From the NCBI RefSeq assembly GCF_905475395.1, contig NC_058337.1, positions 28,172,983-28,236,982 of the forward strand: 64,000 nt of DNA, read 5' to 3'. Every line of letters starts with the position of its first letter. The first letter of the stretch is position 1. This stretch comes from Chrysoperla carnea. Lineage: Eukaryota > Arthropoda > Insecta > Neuroptera > Chrysopidae. Shown piece by piece: positions 26,397-38,456 of this stretch. The notes beneath the pieces were generated by a model, which did no database searches, was not told where the DNA came from, and saw nothing but the letters and a program-made list of their open reading frames with translations. The translations under genes were made by a program, and so were the position numbers.

Positions 26397-26718
26397 CAGT
26401 AAAATCTCGATAACTTAAACCTCGGTAACATAAAAACCTCTGTTACTTCAAAAAATACTATGTTCCCTTCCCATCAGAGCCCAAAACCTCTATAACTTAA
26501 AATACGCAACCTCTATAACTTAAATAAATAATCTCTGTATAGGCCCTCAGTAACCACATAGAAACATGTACATACCTCTATATTAACTAGCGTACATAGA
26601 AACATGTACATACCTCTATATTAACCTTTACCTAACATAGACACTTGATAACTTAAAACCTCTATAACTTAAAATATTTTGTGTTTCCCTTGGACTTTAA
26701 CTTATCGAGATTCTACTG
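26397..26718. mobile_element. Pogo/Tigger-like MITE, copy 2 (inverted relative to copy 1)
   Basis: 322 bp, TA-flanked, with the same terminal repeats as 12178-12502 and the same internal duplicated unit, in opposite orientation. The high similarity suggests recent amplification. Confidence 0.85.
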
Positions 26719-26990
26719 TACCTACTATTATTTCCAGTCTTACAATTGTGATGATATTCATCTAAATATGCGGGAAGTCTACGGAATGATGGGGCTTGTA
26801 GAAGTATTTATGGAAGAAGCTAACATAAAGTCAAAATTTTTATTATAAATACTCCCATTTGATAATCTTTACAAACATTCTTAATTATTGAAAAAATATT
26901 ATAATCATTCACATATCTTTGTCCAAATTACATTTACTGGATAGTCAGATGTTAACGAAACGTGAAAAATATTTAAACAAGAAAGGGTAG

Positions 26991-27282
26991 GAAGTAAAAT
27001 CGAGATGAGTAGATGCAGCGTTTTCTAAAGGTTTTTAGGTCGCTGATAACGAATATATGTTGCGCGGCAAGTTGAAGTGTTCTCAACTTGGCACGCAACG
27101 CTACTCAAGACCTCAGATATGGAGTAGCTAAAATTTGTTAATTCCGAACACCAGTGATTTAAACAATTAACTGTTAATAACTTTTTTTTGCACCACTTCC
27201 CGTAAAATCGACGCACATACTCGTAATCAGCGACCTTAAAACCTTCAGAAAGCACTGCGTCTACTCATCCAGGTTTTACTTA
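26991..27282. mobile_element. MITE with ~75-bp inverted ends
   Basis: Left AAGTAAAATCGAGATGAGTA with AGGTCGCTGATAACGA; right (reversed) AAGTAAAACCTGGATGAGTA with AGGTCGCTGATTACGA. About 290 bp, non-coding, superfamily unassigned. The minus frame at 27025-27255 is a shadow. Confidence 0.75.
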
Positions 27283-27289
27283 CTATGAA

Positions 27290-29310
27290 ACTTCTATCCC
27301 GCGTTTGGACAATTATATATGAAGATGTTGTCCCTCGAGTTTTCAACCCCTTTTTTAACCCCAACACTACCACAAGTTAAAAACTATCCGAAAAAAATTT
27401 GAAAATTCAGGGAAGTTCTAATATCTTTATCTCTATCGCTTTTTAAACAAAAAAACTTCACAAAATTTCACTTAATGAGAAATCAAAATTTTTTGACCGT
27501 TATATTTGGACATGAATACTTGCAGATTTATGATTATGTAATACAAATTTTCCATCTCAGAAATTTCCAAATATAAAAAAGTTTGGTATTTAAAAAGATT
27601 AATGACGAATTAATTCACTCATCTTATTAAAAAAAAAAAGAGGTCAACCTCGGAGTCTAACAGAATAATAGATGAAAATTAGTACAAAAACTTTTTTTGA
27701 TAGTACAAATGGTGTTTCAAAAGTCGCATATGGTCACGTGCCAGCGTCCTTAGATATTCAAAATCAAAGGTCGCAAAAATCAGTTTTTTGAGAGTATTTC
27801 GTTTCCTTTGCCTTCAATCATATTTACATTGATTATGCAAGTTGTTGAGATGATTACCTATAAATTTTGTACGAAAACTTTTTTTATACGTTGGATCGTT
27901 TTTACCGCTACATCCTTATTCGCCGTACATGTTTCCACATAAGCGTTGTCATTGTATAAATTGTTTATAACAATTTTTTATAAACATATACAAATTTCTA
28001 CATTTTCGATTTCAATTACGACCAGTCCCAAAAGCAAAATAAATTATTATAGCGAAGAAAAATCAAAAAAATTTATCGGTTTATCCAATTCTAAATGTTT
28101 AAAAGCTTCACCGGACTTTTAAATTATTCTTATTTGTAACCTTTTTGGCGCATTTGAAAAATTTTTTAAAAAGAACTATGTGTGTTTCGAAACTTACCTA
28201 AGAATCACAAACAACGTAGTAAGTTTTTATAAACAAATGCTATTATTTCGTATATCCAGTTCTGATAGCAATTTGGTTTTACTATACAACATCGAAAACG
28301 AAACGGTCATTATCAAAATTCGAAAAGTTATTATCAAAATACTAAATAAACGCAAGGGTAGAAAAAAACATAGCTAATACGAAGCGATTCGCGCCCTTGA
28401 CCGCTGTACTATTGGTTTTACAAAGAATTTCATTGTATAGAATAAAAAGAATTTTTGGCTAATCAATTACATACTATTCGTGTCATTAATGACAGCGTTT
28501 ATGTTTCCAATAAAATAATACATGACAAAATAATAATATTAAAACATGAAAACAATACAAACACTGATGTTAGTTAGTAAATCAACACACAGTCAGTCCT
28601 ACAGTGATAGTCATCGATAAATAAATAAATACATCATATTGACGCGACGCGACGGCAGTCGATCAGCTTGAAAGCGTTATTATTGAAAATGTGATGTTTG
28701 TGTTTATAGTGATAAAATAGTTCAACATATAATTGAATTGTTGCTGAAAATTTTTTAAATAAAAATAATATGATAAAAAATGTATTAAGGTTGTACGATT
28801 AATGCACACAAAAAATACGGTGAATAATTTTTTGAATTATTTCAAAAAATGTGTAAGACCCTGTCGATAAAATTTGTGATAATACTTTTAATCGATAAAT
28901 GAGTAAATCTGATTATTTAGAAATTTTATTCAATGGTTGGATGAAATTTTGTGCAATTTTTGTTATTTTATTATTATAGAATTGTATTTTCTTTAGTAAG
29001 TTTTTAAGTATTAGAAAAAAACACGCATTTATTCCTTGATTTAAAAAAAAAATGACAATTTTTCCCAACTGATATTTACCGATTCCTGAAATTATTGTGT
29101 TAATTTGATATGATAAGTTGTTGAATTGGTGAGTGAATTTAGAATTTATAAAATAAAATACAGAAATGGGACAATTTTTTTAAATATTGAAACCTTGCGT
29201 TTATTATATAATAAACAAAAAAACAGGAAAAAATGTTTTTTTAACAACTGAAAAAATTGCGTTAATAAATATGAATACTTTGAAGTTGACGTCTCTACAC
29301 GTCTATACGT
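27290..29310. other. AT-rich spacer with a GC-richer promoter-like stretch
   Basis: Mostly featureless. Around 28588-28690 the words CAGTCAGTCCTACAGTG and GACGCGACGCGACGGCAGTC stand out. See the findings for a possible transcription start. Confidence 0.4.
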
Positions 29311-29313
29311 CTC

Positions 29314-29916
29314 TTAAGGATGTATGAGCATGACAAAAATGTTTGATTTTAATGCTCAAAATTTTTTTACCGATACAAATTTTTATATCGTATCCATGTA
29401 AATTAAGAAAAAAAATCATTGGAAAATCGATATAAAATACATTGCTCTTATGGAGAAATCTAAAACAAAACGACATATTTTGAAAGTTTTTGATAATTTT
29501 CACTTGGAACGAACTAAAAAAAAATTAAAAAAATTTTTAATAAAAAGTAAACATATTAGCAAAAACATAGAAAAGAAAAAAACCAAGTGTCTCCATCCAT
29601 ATAAGGATGTATGAACAGGGTAGTATTTATATTAGTTGAAATTATTTTCGACTTTAATGATGAATTTTTTTATAACTTCATGAAAATAGACGAAAATTAA
29701 GAATAAAGTTTTTCGATATCTGTCTTGCTTTTGGAAATATCGAAAGATATATAATTGAAGAAAATTTTCGATATTTTGAAAACTACGCCAGATATCGAGA
29801 AATTTTTATCTTACTTTTAGTCTTATATCGTCAAGTTATAACATAATTCGACATCAAAATTTAAAAAATATATTTTTTTAATTTGTGCCCCCACTGCCTT
29901 GCTCATACATCCTTAA
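29314..29916. mobile_element. Family A element, complete copy flanked by TTAA
   Basis: Bounded by TTAAGGATGTATGAGCATG and the reversed CTTGCTCATACATCCTTAA. A second internal start-like word (AAGGATGTATGAACAGGGTA) occurs near 29604, suggesting nesting of a short copy in the long one. It also contains the TTTTCGATATCTG and TATCGAAAG words shared with the shorter copies. No intact coding frame. Confidence 0.65.
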
Positions 29917-30099
29917 GAATATTCAGAAATTCATAAAAAATTCTTATTCATTTTTTATTTCCCTCCACATCCTGAGTCGTTTTGAAGTCGATTTATTTAA
30001 AAAAAAGTTTTGTTTCGTGAAATAAAAGCTTTTACTTTTAAATGTTTTCTTTCAAAATAGTATTTTTAACCCTCGAACTAGAAAAAAGAAGTGTAATAA

Positions 30100-30245
30100 A
30101 TTTGACCGCTATGTGTGTGTGTCTGTCTGTGGCATCGTAGCGCCTAAACTTTCACTTGAAAGGTAATTTAAGGGAGAGTGTTTTTAGCTATACGAGCTTA
30201 GAGTTCCGTACCCAAAAAAACTAAAAAATTGGCGATGATCTCCAA
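30100..30245 (+). repeat. Family C dispersed repeat
   Basis: TATGTGTGTGTGTCTGTCTG then TGGCATCGTAGCGCCTAAAC and TTAGAGTTCCGTACCC. Shared with 30500-30650 and, inverted, 63790-63925. Class unknown. Confidence 0.5.
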
Positions 30246-30499
30246 AATCGATTCAGTTTGGAAAGGGCATGACATATAATTTTAACATATAAATAATTAC
30301 TATGGAAATGAATGGTCAAATAAACCTGGTTCAATTCATTTGGAAAAGTGAAATGTTAAAATAATTTAGTAATTTAAAACAATAATTCAAAAGAACAAAG
30401 TCAACTCAAATATTTCTATTTCAATTAAAAATTTGCCCCAAAAACTGATAGCTCTCTCATCTGATGTCTTTGACCATCACTTTGATATTGATTTAAGGA

Positions 30500-30650
30500 G
30501 TGTTATAAGTTTAAAGTGTTTATATGTGCGTCTGTGTGTCAGTGGCATCGTAGCCCCTAAGCGCTCGAACCGACTTGATTGAGAACATTTTATAGCTAAG
30601 TTTCCAAAAATCGGTTTACAAAGACTAAATTGTATTTGTCGATTTTTTAA
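30500..30650 (+). repeat. Family C dispersed repeat
   Basis: GTGCGTCTGTGTGTCAGTGG, CATCGTAGCCCCTAAGCGCT, then AACCGACTTGATTGAGAAC. Direct repeat of the copy 400 bp upstream. Confidence 0.5.
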
Positions 30651-31177
30651 ATTTTGTAAATTTCACTTGTATATGTATATTCTTAATTGCGCTTCCACCA
30701 CAATTCTTTTTCATATGGGATATTAAAATTCCATAATGCAATCAGAAATGAAATTTATGTGCGACCAATTGGAAAGATAATTGGTGGAATTAAACAATTA
30801 AAATATTAAATATTTCGAAACCATGATGAAAAACAAATTCAAAATTCTAATTCAACTGAGTTAAAGGATAAGTTAACTATTCACAATAACAAGAATTAAT
30901 TATTAACTAACTACAATGTAAATAATCGTAAAATTATTTTTTAGTTTTTAGTAACAAATTTTTAGAAATTAATTTTTCGTTTTTTTCAATGTGGAAATAT
31001 TGTTTTTATAATCGAAAAATATTAAAACATGTTTTTTAGCCGTATAAATTGGGAGTCTAGAAATACGCAGGAATACTGTAGAATTAAAATCTGCATATTC
31101 CATCCAAATATCTTACACATTAGACTTTTATAAATTAATTATTAAAAAGCAATTATTAAATTATTTTTATTTGATAC

Positions 31178-31395
31178 TAGCTGTGAACTACCCGCTTTGC
31201 TGGGCAACATCCCCACTTCCACCCCTCCCTCCACATTTCCTTCCGTGGGATAACAGTTTTGTAATCTATTCACTCTATCTATTAAAAAAAACTGCATCAA
31301 AATCCGTTGCGTAGTTTCAAAGATTTAAGCGTACATAGGGACATAGGGACATAGGGACAGAAAAAGCGACTTTGTTTTATAATATGTAGTGATTA
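31178..31395 (+). repeat. Dispersed insect-type repeat with TAGCTGTG...GTAGTGAT ends
   Basis: ACTAGCTGTGAACTACCCGC, a C-rich block, AAATCCGTTGCGTAGTTTCA, a threefold ACATAGGGAC unit, and TTTTATAATATGTAGTGAT. Recognised as the layout of a widespread insect dispersed repeat (from memory, not a database match). Confidence 0.5.
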
Positions 31396-32430
31396 CTCTA
31401 AATTCAGATAATGTTAGTGATTGAACAACCTTAAATAATATTATGGAATTTAGTGGGCGAATTTATGAAATAAAAATTTATCTGTTTGTGTTCAGACAGG
31501 AAAACCTATAAATAAAAAATTTTAGTGTTTGTTTTACTCAAGAAAAAAAACAACACCCACGTAAAACTGGCCGATTCATCAGAAGAAAAAAAATTTTTTT
31601 TTAATAGTTGGTAAGATGCTTCCATTTGTTTTTATTTTCTTAAGTTTTATTAATTAGTTATTTTTGGAAACCGTTGGCTAAATAAGTTTTCGTGTGCAAT
31701 TTATTTCTATTTATTTTATTTCATAACAAATTTATTTCAATAGTTTGATTTATTCGTCATGTTCTGACCTTTTTTCTAATTTTTACTCTTCTTTTTTTGT
31801 ATTCCGTTTAGGTGTTGCACTATTATCGACTTCTACTTTATAGGAGTCTTGCGCCAAATTTTTCCATCCGCGACCCTATAATATTGAATAAAATTTTCTT
31901 GGTTTCAAACAGTAATCAAATAAATTTGTATATTCGGGGCCAACAAAAATTTACTCGCGACTATAATACTATATTTAGTATTTTCACGACACTATAGCAG
32001 TAAAAAAAAGTAAAACAAACAATTGACTGAGTCAAGTCTAAATCAGCAGGATAATTATGTACAAGAAGAAACCTTTCTTAGTTTATCGAATTTGGGATCA
32101 ATTAAAAAGCATAGCAATAATTTTTCTGTTTTATCGGAATTGGTGGGGTCCTTATAATTGTTGAGGCTATAGTCGCTGGCCCCGTCGGCTCTGAAGATAT
32201 CATTACTTCTTCCATTTTTTCATATTTCGAAACGAAACAAGTTATACAAAAATTAACAAATTCAATAAATAATTTATTGATATTAAATCTTACAAAACAT
32301 GTGTACTATAAATGTCATAATATTAGTAAACAAATGAAACATCTATATAATAATGAGTAGTTGTAAACGAACGGTGTTGTTTGTTAAATATGACCTAAAT
32401 ATTGTAAAATCAACAAGTTAAAATACTATA

Positions 32431-32974
32431 CTGTGACCAAAAAAATAAGGTAACATTGTATTTATTTTGAAAATTCTTTATTAATTCTTCCAAATCAATT
32501 TCATCTCCTTTAAAGTAATCTCCTCTCGATGCAATGCACTTATGCCAACGGATTTTTCAATCTTCGAAACACTGGTTTTAGTTACTTTCCGTGATTGCCT
32601 TCGATTCCGTCTTAGCTGCGGCTTGAATCTCCTCTATCGTATCAAAACGGTATCCCCGGAGTGGTCTATTGAGCTAGAACAGCCAGAAGTCACACGGCGC
32701 TAGATCAGGTGGTTGCGGAACAATATGGGTTGAGTTTTTGACGAAATCATCACGAATTACGAGTGCAGTATGGGATGGTGCATTATCGTGGTGTAAAAAC
32801 CATGAATTGTCTTTCCACAGTTCCAACCTTCTTAGGCGGATAGCGTTACGCAAATGACGCATACCGTTCAAATAATATTCCTTTGTTGGCTGTTTGGCCG
32901 GGCGGAAGGAATTCATAATGCACAACAAACGCGTGCAGTTTAAATTCATAAGTCACCTTATTTTTTGGACACAG
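32431..32974 (-). mobile_element. Internally deleted mariner-family transposon
   Basis: A 544-bp element flanked by TA on both sides, with inverted ends CTGTGACCAAAAAAATAAGG and, reversed, CTGTGTCCAAAAAATAAGG. Full mariners are about 1.3 kb, so more than half is missing. The minus strand encodes the transposase catalytic core and tail (see the separate entry). Confidence 0.9.
32470..32949 (-). pseudogene. mariner transposase fragment with stop codons
   Basis: Minus-strand reading gives the mariner catalytic-region motif HHDNAPSHTA and the block VPQPPDLAPCDFWLF. In-frame stops follow directly after WLF and again further on, while the family-like text RRYRFDTIEEIQAA-type, WHKCI and GDYF remains readable. 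The N-terminal DNA-binding half is absent. Transposase remnant, not a host gene. Confidence 0.88.
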
Positions 32975-32979
32975 TATTA

Positions 32980-35450
32980 CCTTGATAGAATAATATTATA
33001 GATTTCAGTTTCGATAATTTCGAATTGAACATGCAGAAAGCTAGAATTAACTATTTTTATTGATTACAATATTTCTTTAATTCTATAATGGCAATTAGAA
33101 TTGTGGACGTTTGCTTACTATCTTCCTTACTAGATTAGTTTAAGAGTATTGAAGAAGAGTTTCCTATTGCGTACTGTTTGCTTATAGATACGAAATCGGG
33201 TAAACCAAGCTAGTTAGAATGCAAAATTTACTTTTGTAAATTATTGTAGAAGTTATTTTAATTTCTTTAAATGTGTGCTAAGTTTCTAAAATCGTACCGC
33301 TACCAAAAATTCATATAAGGTATCATTAAAGGGCATAATATTTGTTTATTACAATTATGTTTATTTTACATTTCAATATATTTTATGTAAAATTTACAAA
33401 AAAAAATTAAATTTTTTTTGTTACTAATTTAACTTCATTTATATGAAGCGGTACGAATTAGAATATTAGTGACCAACAAGTATTAAACCGGGGTATTATA
33501 TTAATTTTTTGCTTAGGAACGTAAGCAAATGCATATCGTATCATTTGATCCAAGAAAAAAATCAGATAGATGTGTATTTAATGTAAATCAGTAATTTTAA
33601 TGTAAATCAAATAGATATATACAGGCTCTTTAGAGTTAGCAGGTACGATTGTGGTTACTCTCCCCTAATTTATGGAAGTAAGACTTAAATGCTGGATAGA
33701 ATTTAACTAAAAGTTTAAAACCCACAAATAAGTACACCTGTGCTGCCCTGGAATAACCAGTTAAACCAAGATTGTCGTAAAACATAGAAGAAATTATCTT
33801 GCAACAGTTTGGTTTAATTCCCTAAAAAGTCGCCTGTTGTTTTATAAAGTGTGGTATGAAAAAAAATTGTAATACCCATTAAACTTTATAATGGCACGCT
33901 GCCAATATTGTTTACTCTGCAGCGGAGGATTCCCAACTTACTTTCTATTTTACCATCCACAACTATCCTCTTAAAACAACTTGTGGTCACCATACCATTA
34001 GAATGCTCCTCAGATATATGTTAATAAAAGTTTTAACGCGACTCATAAGTTTTTTGTTGTTTTACACGACAGATGTACAAAGAAGCATAGAGCAGTTAAC
34101 AGTTTTGACGTTCCACTAAGTCTTTTTGTCTAATTCCATATTATAAAGTAAGCCTCACATCGATGCTGTTACATTTGAATTGCATTTCTTTGGTCACTAC
34201 GCATTTATCTTCAGTCAAGATTTTTTTTCACAGTATTGATGTCTTGAAGCAGCAAGCACAGATTATCGTATAAGTATATTTTTATCTCTCTTTATTCCAA
34301 AAACATATTAAATGCCGCTCTAAATACAACAAGGAAGGCAAGTCTTGCAATAATCTCTAGACTGCCTGAAGGGAAATCCTTGGCATTAAAATACATTCTA
34401 AATAGAACATGGAATATGGAGAGTTTCTTAATGAATAAAACAAAGCAATAAATACATCAACTTCTCGATTTATAAACAAAATACTATACAATCTCAACAT
34501 GAAAATTATGTTGACAATGCATCCTAGTAACACCATGGCACATTTCTCATTCTATTTAAAGCGTCACGGCGGGTTATAGAATATTATAATTTTGTATTGT
34601 ACACATACATTTACCGTAATAAAAAGTTGAATGAACTAGGTTATGTCATGCTTGACAAGAAAAACTTTTAATATATCACATTCAACATCAGTTCCCTCTC
34701 CCTTCAAATATACGAACTAACTACAAGTTCACTTTTGATAAAACAATGGGGAGTGCATCATAGTAAAAAATAATATAGTACCTACAGTAAAAATATGTAG
34801 ACAGAATTCTTGGCGCCATTTTTGAATCAATATTATCAAATTATCATTACAAATTCTTCTATCAATTTATAAATAATAATATACTGAGTTAGTATCAAAT
34901 GATTTTTTAATTTTTTTCGTTAAATAATATCAATCAAATAAAAAATGTTTTATTTCAAGGACTATTTTGTTAAATATTTTTTTATAATTGTTAATATCAT
35001 ATTCATTTGTAATTTAAAACTTTTTTTAATTAATTTTGAAATGTGGTTGGTCTATTTAATAAAAAATTTATTGTATGTTATGTAATAAATATTTGCATAT
35101 TAAGGAGTTCTTACACGATTGTTATTATTATTAGCATTATTTATATTGATACATCAATATTATTGATCATTATCCCAGGCAAACTAAAAATTTCTAATTT
35201 TTTTTAATTTTTCACACCTTTTGATTATAAATATTATCTGAATGTTTTTACTCGATTTCTTGTCTGTTTCTGCATTGATATAAATAACATATTTGACAAT
35301 TAAGTTCGGTACTGCCCGAAGAGTGTGTACATCAGATGACATTACGGTCGAAGAGTTGTAAAACAATAAATTGATTTTTTCTCATCGCTTCAACCATATT
35401 ACGAATTTAAATAAAACATACTTTAAACTACGTTTTTTAAACAGACGACA
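32980..35450. other. AT-rich spacer, no feature seen
   Basis: No coding exon, inverted-end element or array was recognised. Confidence 0.45.
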
Positions 35451-35454
35451 AAGT

Positions 35455-35715
35455 GGAAAAATTAACAACTTGTGTTTGAATTTTTTTTTAAACATTACTG
35501 TTTGCCCGTGAGGGCACAAATTAGGGTAGAAATATTATATAGTGTGTATACAAGTATTGTATATACTTTAAATTTATACGTTACATATATTATGTATGTG
35601 TTTGTTTATTACTAAAAATAAAAACGATTGTGTAATCAACACTGTTCATACATGGTATTTCTGCAATAAACTCAGTCATATTATGTTTGTTTTCACTTGT
35701 TTTGATAATTTTTGA
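35455..35715 (-). repeat. Family B dispersed repeat, inverted
   Basis: The minus strand reads GTGAAAACAAACATAATATG, ATACCATGTATGAACAGTGT and GCCCTCACGGGCAAACAGTA. Only the 5' half of the element is present. Confidence 0.6.
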
Positions 35716-36113
35716 TCAAATGGATCTAAAAGATACTACATGTCCTTACAGTGATGATATTGCTAATAACTCGGTTCATTTCACGTCATAGTTGCTATAC
35801 TTTTTTAGCACAAGCTAAAATTGTTGCAACAGACGACATTCCTACACACGCCTTCAAAATCGAGTTTTTTGTAGATTGGTATGTTATCTATTATTTGGCA
35901 CGGATTATACTTAATGCAGAAGTCATAAAAAATTCACCAACACTACTGATAATTTGCATAAATATATATTTATAATATTTCTCATAATATAACAAGTAAT
36001 TATCAACAATTTACCTAAATGATAAATAAAATAACTACTTACAGAAATTAAAAAGTAATCGAATCATACGCTTCCGGTGGGCGGTTCTGTATAACATTAT
36101 CTCTCACGTATTT

Positions 36114-36162
36114 TTATTTAAAATTAAATGTCCGTTTTATTTAAAATTAAATGTCCGTTTTA
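36114..36162 (+). repeat. Tandem duplication, ~23-bp unit x2
   Basis: TTTAAAATTAAATGTCCGTT occurs twice in direct tandem. Confidence 0.7.
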
Positions 36163-36224
36163 ACCAAACTATTTGTCAACAATAATCCCGCCAATTGGTT
36201 TAATTCGTGTAAAAGACAATTGAA

Positions 36225-36945
36225 AACAACTTTAAAAAAAACAATTGACTGAGTTAACTGTTGAAATACCATGTATAGACAGTATTGATTACGGAATCGT
36301 TATTGTTTTTTCTTGGCATGTAAGTAACGAGAGATAACCAGACATACATACATGCCGCACATACATGACTGATATTCCGATATAATATATGCTATATAAT
36401 TTGTGCCCTCCCGGGTAAGCAGTAAAGAGTGAGGTTTAAGAAAAAATGTTTAGAACAAAAGTAGTTTATTTTTTTATAAGGAACATTATTCACTTTTAAA
36501 CTTTCGTTCTATCTCTAACGGTTTATAAGATGAGTCCTACGGACCCAAGACCCATTTGGCCTATGTTGCTTATTTACGAACTCGACCTCACTTTTTACAT
36601 CCTGAACGCGCTGTAAAAATTTCAGCTTGATATCTTTTTTCGTTTTAGAGTTATCGTGTTGGCAGATAAACTGACGGACAGACGGACGAAACTGGACTTA
36701 TAAGGTGATTTTATGAACAACACTTTTATAAAAATGTTGTTCGTAGCATCAATATTTTTAAGCGTTACGAACTTAAGACTAAACTTAGTATAACATGTAT
36801 ATATGTCATATATACATGGTATCACAAACTTGGGACTAAACTTAGTATACCTTGATATATTTCATATATACATCGTATAACAAACTTGGGACTAAACTTA
36901 GTATACCTTGATATATTTCATAGATACATGGTATAATAACTTAAA
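36225..36945 (+). repeat. Family B dispersed repeat, longest copy, ending in a ~56-bp tandem array
   Basis: Full order visible: CAATTGACTGAGTTAACTGT, CTAACGGTTTATAAGATGAG, CAAGACCCATTTGGCC, TTTTAGAGTTATCGTG, GACGGACAGACGGACG, ATTTTATGAACA. It ends in about three tandem units (about 36770-36940) of CTTGGGACTAAACTTAGTAT plus an ATATATACATSGTAT palindrome. Confidence 0.65.
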
Positions 36946-37519
36946 TATAGTTAATGATTTTCTGAATTACATCTTGCTGGACCAAAAAACATATGTGGTT
37001 GCATAGAAGCATTGTGGAATCACAGCGAAGTAATGTTCTATACGAAAAAAGCTAAAGAGGATAAGCGTTAACATTTTGGCAACGATCAGTCTAAATATCA
37101 AATCTTCAATGAGTTGCTTTGCCTAGCAAACATCCTGCTAAGCTTCTTTACTCATCCTCGATTTAGTGTATGAACTGTTAGATATTCAATTTCGTATAAT
37201 TTTTTCTGTTGAAAGACCTTTCAACGAAAGACTTATACATGGGTGCGAATATTACGAATAGTGAAAATTTTTTCGCCCTAGTGCTTCTACGGAAATTTTT
37301 TTCAGAATGTTGGCGCACATTTTTTTGCAATGGACTTTTTAAGCTTTTTAAACTTTTTAAGATTATCCCCTTAAAAAACTTAAATTTTTAAGCAGCAAAA
37401 CCTTTATTTTCCTGAGCTATACATTTTTTTTTGTTTTGGTTTGTGATGTCTTCAGTTGTAATTTTTTACTATTTCAAAAATTTTCCAAATTATAGTACTT
37501 AAATTATCTTTATATAATA

Positions 37520-37925
37520 TACTAGTTTGGTACCCGCCCGCTTCACTGGGCTTAAAAGTAAATGCCACCGCTTTATAGCTTCCACCTCTCTTGATCTCAC
37601 TTATCCCCCTTCCATAACATGCGAAGGGATTGTTATATACAGTTAAAATAAATGTACAGTTTTCAATTTTTTTTGAAGTGTAAAATAGTCAAAATTCATT
37701 GTGTATATCAGAAAAGATGGTCATGAATTGTTTGACATTTACTAGTCAGATGAAATTTAATTTTTTTAATTAAATTTTTTTTTTTTTAAATATATCTGTA
37801 TAAATTATAGCTCACGTGTTTTTCTTGTGTATGAGCTATATTGTTGTACAGTTTCATTAAAATCCATTCGCTAGTTTTTGCGTGAAAGCGTAACAAACAA
37901 ACAAACAAACATTTATAGGAAAACA
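37520..37925 (+). repeat. Dispersed retroelement-like repeat, second copy
   Basis: Opens TACCCGCCCGCTTCACTGGG and closes ATTCGCTAGTTTTTGCGTGA, AAGCGTAACAAACAAACAAA. Same layout and orientation as 7855-8345. It ends about 530 bp before the FA2H start. Confidence 0.5.
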
Positions 37926-38231
37926 TATTAAATATATATGGATACTGGACAGCAATTGGTTCGGATTGCTATCCATTGGTTAGAATATGATTTAAACAAC
38001 CCGTTAAATAATGTATAGAGGCAAGCATTGCAAGTATATAATCGAAATTTTAAGAAAATAGTTCAGAATTTAACGAAAAAATGGCCAAATTATTGTAATT
38101 CTCAAATGTGGCATGTCCTGTATGTGTAAAGTACATTCCTATGGTTTTGAAGTTACAGTTAGTTTGATACATTCATTCATCCTCACAAAATTCCACATTC
38201 ATAATATATAATATAATAATATATAATATAT

Positions 38232-38322
38232 AGGATTTACTCATGGGCAATTGCTTGAATCCAGGTGAAATTCAGCTCCATGGCGGAAACTGCCCAGACC
38301 TTCTCTTCCACGGTACCCCTAT
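38232..38322. other. GC-rich island before FA2H, unrecognised
   Basis: Ninety bases with markedly higher G+C in AT-rich spacer, about 140-220 bp before the FA2H ATG. The minus strand is open (VEEKVWAVSAMELNFTW). Possibly a transposon end (GGATTTACTCATGGGC) or part of the FA2H 5' region. Confidence 0.3.
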
Positions 38323-38456
38323 GTATTGACTCATAAATTTTAAAAATTACGGAATGATTTAAATTCTCAATTAATCAAAACAAATGCACTAGTCTAATGC
38401 AATAATTTAAATTTTTTTTTTCTATTCCAGATTTTTTTTAAAACATCACATCACAA

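Noticed and set aside
31341..31370. ACATAGGGAC tandem as CRISPR-like or telomeric repeat
   Set aside because: Only three units, no spacers, and embedded in a dispersed insect repeat.
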